Below are positions 8,294 through 16,286 of a stretch of 64,000 nucleotides of DNA, piece after piece (position 1 is the stretch's first letter; each line of letters begins with the position of its first letter). Origin of the DNA: Streptomyces sp. CA-210063 (lineage in GTDB: Bacteria; Actinomycetota; Actinomycetes; Streptomycetales; Streptomycetaceae); NCBI RefSeq assembly GCF_024612015.1, contig NZ_CP102512.1, forward strand, positions 186,001 through 250,000, read 5' to 3'. The notes under the pieces are model-generated. The model ran no database searches. It was given only the letters and a program-made list of their open reading frames with translations, and was not told the origin of the DNA. The translations under genes and the position numbers were made by a program.

Positions 8294-8310
8294 GCCCGGT
8301 TGGCCGGGCT
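8293..8310. terminator. Stem-loop terminator between convergent genes
   Basis: AGCCCGG-TTGG-CCGGGCT, a perfect 7-bp GC stem with a 4-nt loop, begins at the last base of the transposase stop. It separates the transposase from the convergent SDR gene. There is no U-tract, as is usual in Streptomyces. Confidence 0.45.
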
Positions 8311-8359
8311 GAACATGGCAGCTTGCCACAGGGCGGCCGTCCTGGGCGCGGCTCCGCGT

Positions 8360-9310
8360 CTATCGAAAGCCGAGGTGCGGATCGGTGCCGACCAGCTCAC
8401 CGCTGACGGCCCACAGGCGAGCGGCGACGGCCGGGTCGGCCATATGAGAGGGGACGGGCTCACGCCGCGGTATGCCACGCAGGCCGAAGACCCTCGGCCC
8501 CCATAGCTGCCCTCCCTGCACCTCCGAGTCGAGGACGGCGCGGACGACGGGCCATGCTCCGGCGTCCTTGCCCTGCACCAAGAGCGCGGAGGGCAAGGCG
8601 CGCAGCCGCTCGCCGGGGGTTGTCACGCCTACCGGCGGGCGGGACGGGGTGAGGGAGTCCAGTGCGCCGCCGGGGTGGGCCACCACACTGAGAACCGTGC
8701 TGCCTACGGCACGCAGGCGGCGATCGAGTTCGAAACCAAAGCACATCTGCGCCAGCTTCGATCGGCCGTAGGTGCGCTTGGGCCGGTAGTCCTGGGTGGA
8801 CTGCAGATCGCCCATGTCCAGTCGCTCGGACCGCGCCGCGAAGCTTCCCACCGTCACGATGCGACCCGCCGACGCCGCGGACAGCAGGGGGGCCAGCCAC
8901 TGGGTGAGCGCGAAGTGGCCGAGGTGGTTGGTGCCGAACATCAGCTCGTGACCGTCCCCGGTCTTTCGACGCGGCGGGTTGTCGAGAGCGACCCCTGCGT
9001 TGTAGACCACCGCGTCGAGATGATCGAGGTCCAGCCTGTCCACGGCGGTCTTCAGGGACGACAGGTCGGCGAGGTCAAGTTGCAAGTGCCGCACACGCGC
9101 ACCGGAAACGCGCGAGCAGATCGAGGCCATGGCGGCGTCGGCCTTCGCGGCGTCCCGGCTGCCGAGTACGACAACGGCACCGGTGGCGGCGAGCTGCTCC
9201 GCGGCGAAGTAGCCGATCCCGGCGTTACCCCCAGTCACCAGGAAGATCCTGCCCTCGGCAGACGGCAGCCGGTGAACGTCCCACGCTCGGCTCGGGGATG
9301 CGGAAGACAC
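8360..9310 (-). CDS. Short-chain dehydrogenase/reductase (retinol dehydrogenase-like)
   Basis: About 316 residues. The NAD(P) loop is TGGNAGIGYFAAEQL, the structural NAG is YNAGV, and the catalytic Ser and Tyr-x3-Lys lie in the VTVGSFAA and YGRSKLAQ segments. The long C-terminal region and the motif HLQLDLADLSSLKTAVDRLD resemble WW-domain oxidoreductase/retinol dehydrogenase-type SDRs. I chose GTG at 9310 because AAGGAG lies 9 nt upstream; ATG at 9349 would add 13 residues. No dedicated regulator is adjacent. Confidence 0.85.
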   Translation of the reverse strand: MSSASPSRAWDVHRLPSAEGRIFLVTGGNAGIGYFAAEQLAATGAVVVLGSRDAAKADAAMASICSRVSGARVRHLQLDLADLSSLKTAVDRLDLDHLDAVVYNAGVALDNPPRRKTGDGHELMFGTNHLGHFALTQWLAPLLSAASAGRIVTVGSFAARSERLDMGDLQSTQDYRPKRTYGRSKLAQMCFGFELDRRLRAVGSTVLSVVAHPGGALDSLTPSRPPVGVTTPGERLRALPSALLVQGKDAGAWPVVRAVLDSEVQGGQLWGPRVFGLRGIPRREPVPSHMADPAVAARLWAVSGELVGTDPHLGFR

Positions 9311-9543
9311 GATGACAGGCTCCTTGCGTTTTTTGGGCAGCGTGCTCATGAAGAGCACCAACCCGACCAAGGTCGCAACCTCCACCGACATACCGCCGAC
9401 AGATCACGGTTAGCGCCGACAGACTTCCGGTACCCCTCCGGAGAACTACAGAGAGCAAGAAGGCCGCTACGCCACGACCGGCGCAGAACTGGTCGCGAGC
9501 GCGGCCAGATGAAGCACTCAGTGGTCAACTCGGGGGTTGTGAC

Positions 9544-9958
9544 CGCTCTTCCGTGATGACTACGACTGCAGGAGGATGCGGGCTCTGAGCAGGGTGAAGG
9601 AGGCTCGGCCGTACATCTGCCGTTTGATCGTCTTGATTCTGTTGACGTGCCCCTCAACGGCGCCGGAACTGTAGGACAGGGTGAGACCCGCGGTGACGGC
9701 CGGGAGGTCCTGACGGACGGAGCCGGCGAAGATGCCGATGGCCTCGGGGCCGCTCAGCTCAGCTTTCTGAATCCAGTCCCGCAGTAGGTGGCCCTGACGG
9801 TGACGGACCATGTCTGTGAACTCCCGTGCGAGGTCGCAGGCGGCGGCGATCTCTGGGCAGGCGTTCCGTGCGGTTTCCAGCTGCGCGGTCTCCGAGGGCC
9901 GGAGTGTCTGCTGCGGGCGCATGATCCATGAGGTGATGGTGCGTGGGCTGGGGTCACT
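9544..9958 (-). pseudogene. ISL3-family transposase C-terminal remnant
   Basis: The minus strand encodes PRTITSWIMRPQQ, then LAREFTDMVRHRQGHLLRDW and YSSGAVEGHVNRIKTIKRQM, ending LLRARILLQS at 9560. This is the conserved C-terminus of ISL3 transposases, including the GxVEGxVNRIK motif. GCTCTTCCG just beyond the stop (9544-9553) resembles ISL3 terminal repeats (GGCTCTTC). The N-terminal two-thirds is missing upstream of about 9958. Confidence 0.75.
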
Positions 9959-9990
9959 GAGTAATAGTCAAGACCTGTGGATCGGTGAAG

Positions 9991-10367
9991 TTATCGCCTG
10001 ACGCTCCGGTGCCATCGAATCTCGCCTTCGTGCCATTCGTTGGTGGGCGTGAGCCCGGCGGCGGTGGCGACGGCGGCGGATGCCTGATGTTCGGGGTGGA
10101 TGTGGGCGATGACGGTCTGCACCGACTGCTGGCTGAGCCAGTCGACGAGTCCTCGGGCGGCTTCGGTGGCGATGCCTCTTCCTTGCCACGAAGTTCCCAT
10201 CACCCAGGCGATCTCGGCGAGGGGGCCGTGGCCGCAGGAACTGATCGTCGCCTGGACCGTGCCCGTCAGGCATGCCTCATCACGGAGCCGGATCACCCAA
10301 TTCAGCCAGGAGACGGCCGGATCGGGAGAGCCTGCGGTCATGCGCTGGTAGCGCGAGCGCAGAGCTA
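9991..10367 (-). pseudogene. GNAT acetyltransferase, 3' part (split by IS5 element)
   Basis: This is the C-terminal two-thirds of a GNAT N-acetyltransferase: LRSRYQRMTAGSPDPAVSWL, LNWVIRLRDEACLTGTVQAT and the acetyl-CoA loop WQGRGIATEAARGLV. The 5' part lies at 12392-12538. Joining the two with a single TA gives GGTPDTP-LALRSRYQ in one frame, a complete protein of about 173 aa. The gene is therefore intact except for the 2,024-bp insertion, and is presumably inactive. Confidence 0.8.
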
Positions 10368-10422
10368 GGCCGTGTTTTAGGTTCGGCTTCCTGTGCACGC
10401 CCTGCATGCTGATGATCAAGAT

Positions 10423-11415
10423 GTGGGGCGAGGGGATCTTTCTGATGAGCAGTGGTCGGTGCTGGAGTCGTTGCTGCCTGCGGTGGGCATAAGTCGCAGG
10501 TGGCCTGGCTGTCGGCGGCTGATAGACGGTGTGCGGTAGCGGGTTCGGACCGGAGTTCCGTGGCGGGACCTGCCGTTCGAGTACGGACCGTGGCAGACGG
10601 TGTATGGGCTGTTCCGGAGATGGCAGCGTCGGGGTGTGTGGGCCCGGCTGCTGACGTTGTTGCAGGCGAGGGCTGATGCGGCCGGGCTGATCTTCTGGGA
10701 GGTCAATGTCGACTCCACCATCTGCCGGGCACACCAGCATGCTGCCGGTGCCCGCCGGCGCGGTGCTGTGCAGAAGGAACCGCCGGGCGGAGTGAGCGCC
10801 GAACCTGAAGACCATGGACTGGGCAGGTCGCGAGGCGGGTTCACCACGAAGATTCATCTGGCGTGTGAGCAGGGACAGAAGCCGTTGTCGCTGCTGATCA
10901 CCGCCGGGCAGCGCGGTGACAGTCCGCAGTTCGAGCCGGTCCTGAACGCGATCGGGGTGCCCCGGCCTGGTGTCGGTCGGCCGAGAAGCCGCCCGCTGCG
11001 GGTGCGAGGCGATAAGGCGTACTCTTCACGCGCGAATCGCGCCTACCTGCGCAGACGTGGCATCAGGTGCACGATTCCTGAGCCGGTCGATCAGGTCCGC
11101 AACCGCAGGCGCCGCGGACGTGGCGGTGGCCGTCCGCCCGTCTTCGACCGCGAGGACTACAAGGCCCGGCACGCGGTCGAATGCGGGATCAGCCGTCTCA
11201 AGCAGCACCGGGCCGTGGCGACCCGGTTCGATGAACTTGCGGTTCGGTTCGAGGCGACGGTTCAGGTCGCGGCGATTCATCAGTGGCTGTGCCCCCTCAG
11301 CCTGCCGTCGTGCGGATGCCACAGCAGGAAAGGACGGCCCTGCGGTCGTTACGGAGGAAGGGCGCGTTTCTTGGCATTGGGCGGAGCGGTGTGTATGGGG
11401 TTGCACCTTCCGTAG
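10423..11415 (+). pseudogene. IS5-family transposase with internal amber codon
   Basis: From GTG at 10423 the frame reads LSDEQWSVLESLLP, then hits TAG at 10537-10539 where relatives have a Tyr or similar codon ([24 protein letters not shown]). The frame then stays open to 11415. The catalytic residues are present: [35 protein letters not shown] and [11 protein letters not shown]. The usual end (AAIHQWL) lacks a stop, and about 40 extra residues follow. A downstream start near 10600 would still give a protein with all three catalytic residues, so activity cannot be excluded. Confidence 0.75.
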
Positions 11416-11470
11416 CGGCATGTGGTCCGGTGGACTTACGTCCCTATGCCTTGAGGAAAGGTCCCTGCTC

Positions 11471-12382
11471 ATGCATTCGTCCTTCATGCCACCCCGCCAG
11501 GTCAAGATCGGTGACGCGGCGGCCTTCGCCGGCACCACGCCACGGGCGATTCGCCATTACCACGAGATCGGGCTGCTCCCCGAGCCTGAGCGGGGCGGCG
11601 ATGACCGCCGCCGCTACGGGTACGAGGACATGATCCGACTGCTGTGGATTCGCAAGATGGCCGACGCCGGGATCGCCCTGGACGACATCCGTGACGCCTT
11701 TACCACCGGCACGGCTTCCGCCGGTGCGGACAGCGGAGACGGTATCGCGGGCATCCTGGAGCGGTTGGAGGAAACCCTCGCCGAGCAGGAGGCGGAATTG
11801 CGGCGGCAACGGACCGCCGTGCAGCGGATGCGCACCGAAGGGAGCCGGATGGGCCTGCTCTCCGACTTCGTCACCGAACGCCTCAAGAGCCTGCCCGAGG
11901 GCTCCCTGCGTCAGGCGGACCTGGACAGTCTGCTGGTCACTGAGCGGGTATTCGGCCCGCTCGGCGCGGCCGTCCAGGCCACCCGCTTCGTCGTCCTGGC
12001 CACGCATCCCACTCTGCGGGAGGATTCCGACCGCATCGATGACGCCGAGGAGGCCCTCGATGACAGTGTCGCCGTCGATGATCCACGGGTGGCTCAAGTG
12101 GCCGTCGAGCGGCACACCTTCGAAAGCGCCCTGCAGGCCGTCATCGAGGAGTCCGGTCTGGGTAAGGGCGACGATGACCTCTTCGACGCCTGGGACACAT
12201 TGCACCCTGCCACCGCCGATGACGGCGAGGACGAGGCCGACCTCAGCTCTGGCAGGCGGGAGGCTGACTCCATGAGCGCGTTCGAAGCCACCGGCAAGAT
12301 GCCCTACGACTTCTCCCCAGCCCGCTTGCGCTGTATGGAACTGGCCGAAGAACTCTCCGCCCAAGACTCACCCGCTACCTAA
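11471..12382 (+). CDS. MerR-family regulator carried inside the IS5-type element
   Basis: 303 residues, ATG at 11471 with GAGGAAAG upstream. The N-terminal winged helix (KIGDAAAFAGTTPRAIRHYH, then EIGLLPEPERGGDDRRRYGY) is followed by a long coiled coil (RLEETLAEQEAELRRQRTAV). The C-terminal domain of about 150 residues is acidic (DDLFDAWDTLHP) and resembles a ligand-binding or helical domain of larger MerR proteins. No metal-ligand cysteine pattern is seen. It ends 9 bp before the element's right repeat, so it is cargo of the element. It could regulate the transposase or neighbouring host genes. Confidence 0.85.
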   Translation: MHSSFMPPRQVKIGDAAAFAGTTPRAIRHYHEIGLLPEPERGGDDRRRYGYEDMIRLLWIRKMADAGIALDDIRDAFTTGTASAGADSGDGIAGILERLEETLAEQEAELRRQRTAVQRMRTEGSRMGLLSDFVTERLKSLPEGSLRQADLDSLLVTERVFGPLGAAVQATRFVVLATHPTLREDSDRIDDAEEALDDSVAVDDPRVAQVAVERHTFESALQAVIEESGLGKGDDDLFDAWDTLHPATADDGEDEADLSSGRREADSMSAFEATGKMPYDFSPARLRCMELAEELSAQDSPAT

Positions 12383-12391
12383 AACACGGCC

Positions 12392-12538
12392 TAGCGGGGT
12401 GTCCGGGGTGCCGCCGATAAAGGCGTACAGAGCCGGATCGGACAGCACCGCGGCCATCTCCTCGGCGTGCTCGACGTGAAGCGGCAACAGGTCCAGTCGC
12501 CCGGTGCTGATGGTCTGGGCCTCCGCGATGGTGCTCAC
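12392..12538 (-). pseudogene. GNAT acetyltransferase, 5' part (split by IS5 element)
   Basis: The N-terminal portion STGRLDLLPLHVEHAEEMAA, then VLSDPALYAFIGGTPDTP, runs into the right end of the IS5-type element at 12391. The continuation is at 10367-9991. The apparent GTG start at 12538 overlaps the stop codon of the IS256 transposase upstream, so the native promoter and possibly the native start were already lost to that IS256 copy. Confidence 0.75.
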
Positions 12539-13788
12539 GCCGCAACCGCCTGGGGGCGTTCGATGAATTGCCCGCGTTCGAAGTGGGCTCCGGCGCGGAC
12601 CAGGGCGACGAGGTGGGGCGCATTCACGGCCCGCCACCGCTGCTGGGCGGACTCAACGAGCTTGAAGACCATGGCGAGCGCGGCGGCTGCGCTGCCGGCG
12701 CCCCGGGTGACCTTCGTCCTCAGCCGGACGGTGGCGAAGGTCGATTCGATGGGGTTCGTGGTGCGCAAATGAATCCAGTGCTCGGCGGGGAAGTCGTAGA
12801 ACGCCAGCAGCTCGTCGGCGTCGTCAGTGATCTTCTTGACGGCCTTGGGGAACTTCGTCCCGTAGGTCTTCCCGAACGTCGCGATGGCCTTCAGCGCATG
12901 CTCCCGGTCCTCGGCGTTGCAGATCTCTTGCAGGGCCTTCTTCGCTCCGGGCTGGGCGGATTTCGGAAGCGCGTTCAATACGTTGGCGCTCTTGTGAACC
13001 CAGCACCGCTGATGGCGAGCCTCGGGAAACACCTCGGCCAGGGCCTTCCAGAAGCCGAGGGCGCCGTCACCGACCGCCAGGACCGGTGCCCGCATGCCCC
13101 GGCGCCGGCAGTCCCGCAGCAGGTCAGCCCACGAGTCCGCTGATTCGCGGTAGCCGTCGGACATGGCGATCAGCTCCTTGGTGCCATCGGCGCGCACGCC
13201 CATCAGCACCTGCACGCACGACTTCGCCTCGGCCAGGCGTATGCGCAGGTGGATGCCGTCGGCCCAGACATAGACGTAGTCCGAATCGGACAAGTCGCGT
13301 TCGCCGAACGCCTGGTGGTCGGCCTGCCACTGGACGGTCAGCCTCGTGACGGTGGCGGGCGAGAGGCCGGCCGAGGAGCCGAGGAACTGCTCCAGCGCGG
13401 GCACGAAGTCACCCGACGACAGGCCGTGCAGGTAAAGCAGCGGCAGCACCTCGCTGATCTTCGGGGACTTCCTCGCCCAGGGCGGCAGGATCGCCGAGGA
13501 GAACCGCTTACGCTCGCCCGTCTCCTCGTCGACGCGCTTGTCTTTGACCCGCGGGGCCCTGACCTCGATGGTTCCCGCAGCGGTGGCCACCTTCCTCGAC
13601 TGGTGATGACCGTTGCGGACCACGAGCCGCCGCCCACGCTCGTCTTTCTCATGGGCCAACTCAGCTATATACGCATCACCTTCGGCCTCCAGGGCGGCGG
13701 CCAGCATCCGCCTCGCCCCCTCCCGGACGATCCCGTCGATCAGGGACCCCTCTCGCGTCGAGCCGTCCTCGGTGACTACCGTGAGCAT
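12535..13788 (-). CDS. IS256-family (mutator) transposase, full length
   Basis: 417 residues from ATG at 13788. All landmarks are present: the first catalytic Asp in YVWADGIHLRIRLAEAKS, the second in VLAVGDGALGFWKALAEVFP, the Cys/His motif HQRCWVHKSANVLNALPKSA, and the catalytic Glu in TNPIESTFATVRLRTKV. The copy looks competent. Its stop overlaps the start of the split GNAT gene, so the element's right end must fall at or inside that gene; I could not identify its terminal repeats. A hairpin in the leader covers the ribosome-binding site. Confidence 0.9.
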   Translation of the reverse strand: MLTVVTEDGSTREGSLIDGIVREGARRMLAAALEAEGDAYIAELAHEKDERGRRLVVRNGHHQSRKVATAAGTIEVRAPRVKDKRVDEETGERKRFSSAILPPWARKSPKISEVLPLLYLHGLSSGDFVPALEQFLGSSAGLSPATVTRLTVQWQADHQAFGERDLSDSDYVYVWADGIHLRIRLAEAKSCVQVLMGVRADGTKELIAMSDGYRESADSWADLLRDCRRRGMRAPVLAVGDGALGFWKALAEVFPEARHQRCWVHKSANVLNALPKSAQPGAKKALQEICNAEDREHALKAIATFGKTYGTKFPKAVKKITDDADELLAFYDFPAEHWIHLRTTNPIESTFATVRLRTKVTRGAGSAAAALAMVFKLVESAQQRWRAVNAPHLVALVRAGAHFERGQFIERPQAVAA

Positions 13789-13866
13789 GGGCGTACCTTC
13801 CCGGCCGGCGCTGCGCACGCCGGTCTACTCGGTGACCTTCAATCGATCACTCGGGAAGGTACGCCC
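13789..13866 (-). promoter_or_regulatory. Leader hairpin sequestering the IS256 transposase ribosome-binding site
   Basis: GGGCGTACCTTCCCG (13789-13803) and CGGGAAGGTACGCCC (13852-13866) are perfect 15-bp complements 48 bp apart. On the transposase mRNA the 3' arm contains GGGAAGG, the only Shine-Dalgarno, and ends directly before the ATG at 13788. A transcript entering from outside would fold and block initiation; one starting between the arms would not. This is a known protective design in other IS families. Confidence 0.6.
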
Positions 13867-14206
13867 TTCGCACGCCTCCCCGAGGCCGATCCACAGGTAC
13901 TGAGCATTGCTCCCTCGGCGAACCGCACCGTCCCTCCGGCCACAACCGGAGGGAGTCCCTGGACGCAGACAGCACGACGCAACTGCGCCGCGACGGCTCA
14001 AACTGGTGACTACCAAAAGTGACTCTGCCAGGGTCCTGACATCAGGTACGTGGCACAAGGCCGAGGCGCGAGACGGGCGCGAGTCCGTCAGCTGGGGTGG
14101 CGGCCAGCAGGTGGTCAGCGACGCCGCCGGCCGTGACCCGAGCCCAGGTAAGCCACTACCGGCGACAAGCCGCACAGCCATGAAGATCACGAACTGCGAT
14201 GGACTG
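13867..14206. other. Gap, nothing recognised
   Basis: No gene supported on either strand. It contains CCGATCCACAGGT at 13886-13898, a short sequence also found next to mobile-element debris at 9973-9985 (inverted) and, as TCGATCCACAGGT, at 43328-43340. Confidence 0.3.
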
Positions 14207-14740
14207 TCAGTGATCGTCCAACTCAACGAACTGGCTCACCCATTCCCTGAACCGATCGTCAGACTTCTTTCGCCCGGTCCAGAGCGCGTGCAGGTCCTCC
14301 GGTGGCTCAAGGCCGAAATTCTGGTTCAACCAGGTGAGGAACTCATGGTGGCCATCGCTGTGTTCCTCGACGTCTCCAGAGGCAAGAAACCCGAAGTCAG
14401 CGACAGGCTCGCTGTCGATGGCCAGAAGCTGGAACAGCTCCATCAGGTTTCGCGCGATCACATAGAGATGCCCTTCATCGCCGACCAAGACGACGGGCAG
14501 AGCGGCAAGGTCGGTCCGATCGTCGCACCGCCAGAGCGCGTAGTCGGAGCCGGAGCCGTTGGCCTGCGCGAAGGGGATGAACCGGCTCAGGAACTCCGGA
14601 TGCTCCGACCAGGTGTGGAGGCCAGCGTCTGCGCCGTACTCGCGCAGCTCGAAACCCTCCGAGTAGTAGACCGGACCGATCCGGTCCTCGAACTCCTTGA
14701 GCAGGTTCAGCTCCGGGATTGGCGAGTACGCCTCGCTCAT
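14207..14740 (-). CDS. Conserved hypothetical protein, 177 aa (SUKH/immunity-like)
   Basis: The start at 14740 is fixed by AAAGGAGG close upstream of ATG (MSEAYSPIPELNLLKEFEDR). It is soluble and acidic. The motif FLSRFIPFAQANGSGSDYAL, a later LPVVLVGDEGHLYVIARN, and the terminal FLTWLNQNFGLEP resemble the layout of SMI1/KNR4 (SUKH) immunity proteins, but the match is not strong. With Imm21, DUF6882 and SUKH genes nearby, an immunity or anti-toxin role is plausible but unproven. Confidence 0.65.
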   Translation of the reverse strand: MSEAYSPIPELNLLKEFEDRIGPVYYSEGFELREYGADAGLHTWSEHPEFLSRFIPFAQANGSGSDYALWRCDDRTDLAALPVVLVGDEGHLYVIARNLMELFQLLAIDSEPVADFGFLASGDVEEHSDGHHEFLTWLNQNFGLEPPEDLHALWTGRKKSDDRFREWVSQFVELDDH

Positions 14741-15081
14741 GTGGCCTCCTTTCACCAGGAGCGCGCGAAGCATGACGGTGTCATCGGCTCCGGCGCTCAG
14801 CCGTCTCAGCGGACACTGTCATGTCCGCCTTGGGCGGCCTGGGTCCGGCGATCGTCGACGGCCGTCTCAACACTTTACTTTCCAGACTTTCGTCTTCGGC
14901 CACCTGCTGCCCGCGTCAGCGGCTGCCCGGATTGCGGAGCGATCCTTGGGCAAGGCGGCGCTCGGAAACTGAATTTCCGCGCCCGACGTCCGCGACCGCG
15001 AATCCGGCAAGGACGTCCTCATCTCCCTGGTCGAACACGTCCTCACCCAGGAACTCGCGCCAGCCTGACGGACGGTTCGGG
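14741..15081. other. Gap with one C-terminal fragment
   Basis: Only a short plus-strand stretch, 14984-15067, looks coding: RDRESGKDVLISLVEHVLTQ, ending ELAPA-stop. It is preceded by an in-frame stop and has no start, so it is a remnant of unknown family. Confidence 0.3.
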
Positions 15082-15771
15082 TCAGCCGGTGACCGTGAGC
15101 CGTATGTTGCCGATCCGCCCCATCCGGTCGAAGGAGACAACGGCGGCGTTCCCCGTCGGCAGATCGGCGATCAACCGGTCGCCTTCCACGCGCTGCGGCA
15201 CGCCGTGGTGCTCGAAGTACCCCGTGACGGCCTGTAGCGGCGAACGCCCGATGAGTGAGACCCCGGCCATGAGCACGCGCGGCAGGGCGACCGGATCGAG
15301 CAGGGCGCTCGGCACCTTCGGGTCGTCTGGCAGGAAGTACACCTGAGTGCCGGGCCCGGCGGGCTGCCCGATGTACCCGGGAGCGTTGGCTACCCCCATC
15401 CCCGCGAAGGCCAGCATCTCGGCGGCCCGCCGAGGATCGTCGAACCCGGACAGGTCGAGTTCCTCAGCGGTGAACTCAGGAATCCCGTGCGCCTGCCCAT
15501 ACCGTGCCACGGCAGCGGACAACGCCACGACCTCACTCCCGCCGAGCCCCGGATTTGCCCAGCCCCACAGCCAGGAACCCCCCTCCATGTCGTACGTCCC
15601 AAGGACACCGACCCGTAGCTGCACCTCCCCCTGCTGGTACGAACACGTCGGCAGGTCCGCGCTCCACGGCGCCTCAGGCAGGAACTCCATGAGCGCCTCG
15701 AGCTGAGCGGCGCCCCAGACGGAGTGCCGTTCCGCCTCGAGCAGGAACTGGTCGCTGAATCTCTTTGTCAT
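15082..15771 (-). CDS. DUF6882-family protein
   Basis: 229 residues from ATG at 15771 (MTKRFSDQFLLEAERHSVWG). The motifs GGSWLWGWANPGLGGSEVVA, then YFLPDDPKVPSALLDPVALP, match DUF6882 as I know it, a family of unknown function often found near toxin-immunity genes. There is no signal or membrane segment. Starts upstream of 15771 would add a non-conserved, Arg/Pro-rich extension. It lies among other orphan immunity-like genes. Confidence 0.75.
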   Translation of the reverse strand: MTKRFSDQFLLEAERHSVWGAAQLEALMEFLPEAPWSADLPTCSYQQGEVQLRVGVLGTYDMEGGSWLWGWANPGLGGSEVVALSAAVARYGQAHGIPEFTAEELDLSGFDDPRRAAEMLAFAGMGVANAPGYIGQPAGPGTQVYFLPDDPKVPSALLDPVALPRVLMAGVSLIGRSPLQAVTGYFEHHGVPQRVEGDRLIADLPTGNAAVVSFDRMGRIGNIRLTVTG

Positions 15772-16286
15772 GATCACGAGCGTAGGGGGTGAGACCCAAC
15801 GACGGGTAGCCCGGGCTCCGTTCCCCCCCGTTACCGTCTTCATTGGCTCCGCGATGGGGCCTCCGGCCTTCGGGTCCGGCATGACTTCCCCTCCTGGTCC
15901 CGGGGGTCCGACAACTCTGGTCGCCCCCCCCCCCGGGACGAGGAGGGTGATTCCTGGTTATCCGCACCGTTACTGGGTCGTTTCTGCATCCTCCTGACGG
16001 ATCGCCAGTTGGAGGCCGCAAGTACACGCCCCACCGCCTGCGGCACTTGGACCGCTGACGGGATGTGAGCAGGCCGCGTTGCTCCGGGGGTCGTGTAGCC
16101 GGGCGGAGCGTGCACAGGGTCGGTTTGCCGGCCCGCACCTCGACCGCCCCTGTCCCGTTACTCAAGCCGGTCTGCTCAGCCTCGGCTCGGTCTCGGCGAC
16201 GGATGGATCGCGGACGCCCGACTGCGGTCTCGCGCGCCTCTGTTGCCTAAGACGTGGCCTGTATCGTCCTCCCCTGACGGTCACGG
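15772..16286. other. Gap with low-complexity run and possible integrase scrap
   Basis: No intact gene. It holds a run of consecutive C around 15926. A plus-strand scrap near 16010-16057 reads GGRKYTPHRLRHLDR-stop. TPHRLRH resembles the conserved Arg-His box of tyrosine recombinases, but the rest of the enzyme is absent. Confidence 0.3.

Larger units (their letters stand above)
10368..12391. mobile_element. 2,024-bp IS5-type element carrying a MerR-family passenger gene
   Basis: The element is bounded by perfect 15-bp inverted repeats GGCCGTGTTTTAGGT (10368-10382, and complement at 12377-12391). A TA dinucleotide flanks each end (10366-10367 and 12392-12393). Inside are an IS5-family transposase gene (10423-11415) and a MerR regulator (11471-12382) that stops 9 bp before the right end. 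It sits inside a GNAT gene whose frame is restored by removing the element and one TA. So the whole block, regulator included, moved as a unit. The transposase has an in-frame amber codon, which may mean it is now immobile. Confidence 0.85.

Noticed and set aside
13907..15346. 479-codon plus-strand open frame
   Set aside because: It is antisense to the 14207-14740 and 15082-15771 genes, which have good starts and family motifs. High GC makes long antisense frames common here.
15920..15940. Long C run (and another at 19380-19391)
   Set aside because: Homopolymer runs could be real or sequencing artefacts; no function can be read from them.
16010..16057. TPHRLRH motif suggesting a tyrosine integrase
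   Set aside because: Only about 15 codons before a stop, with no catalytic Tyr or other boxes; too little to call a gene. Mentioned only in the gap entry.
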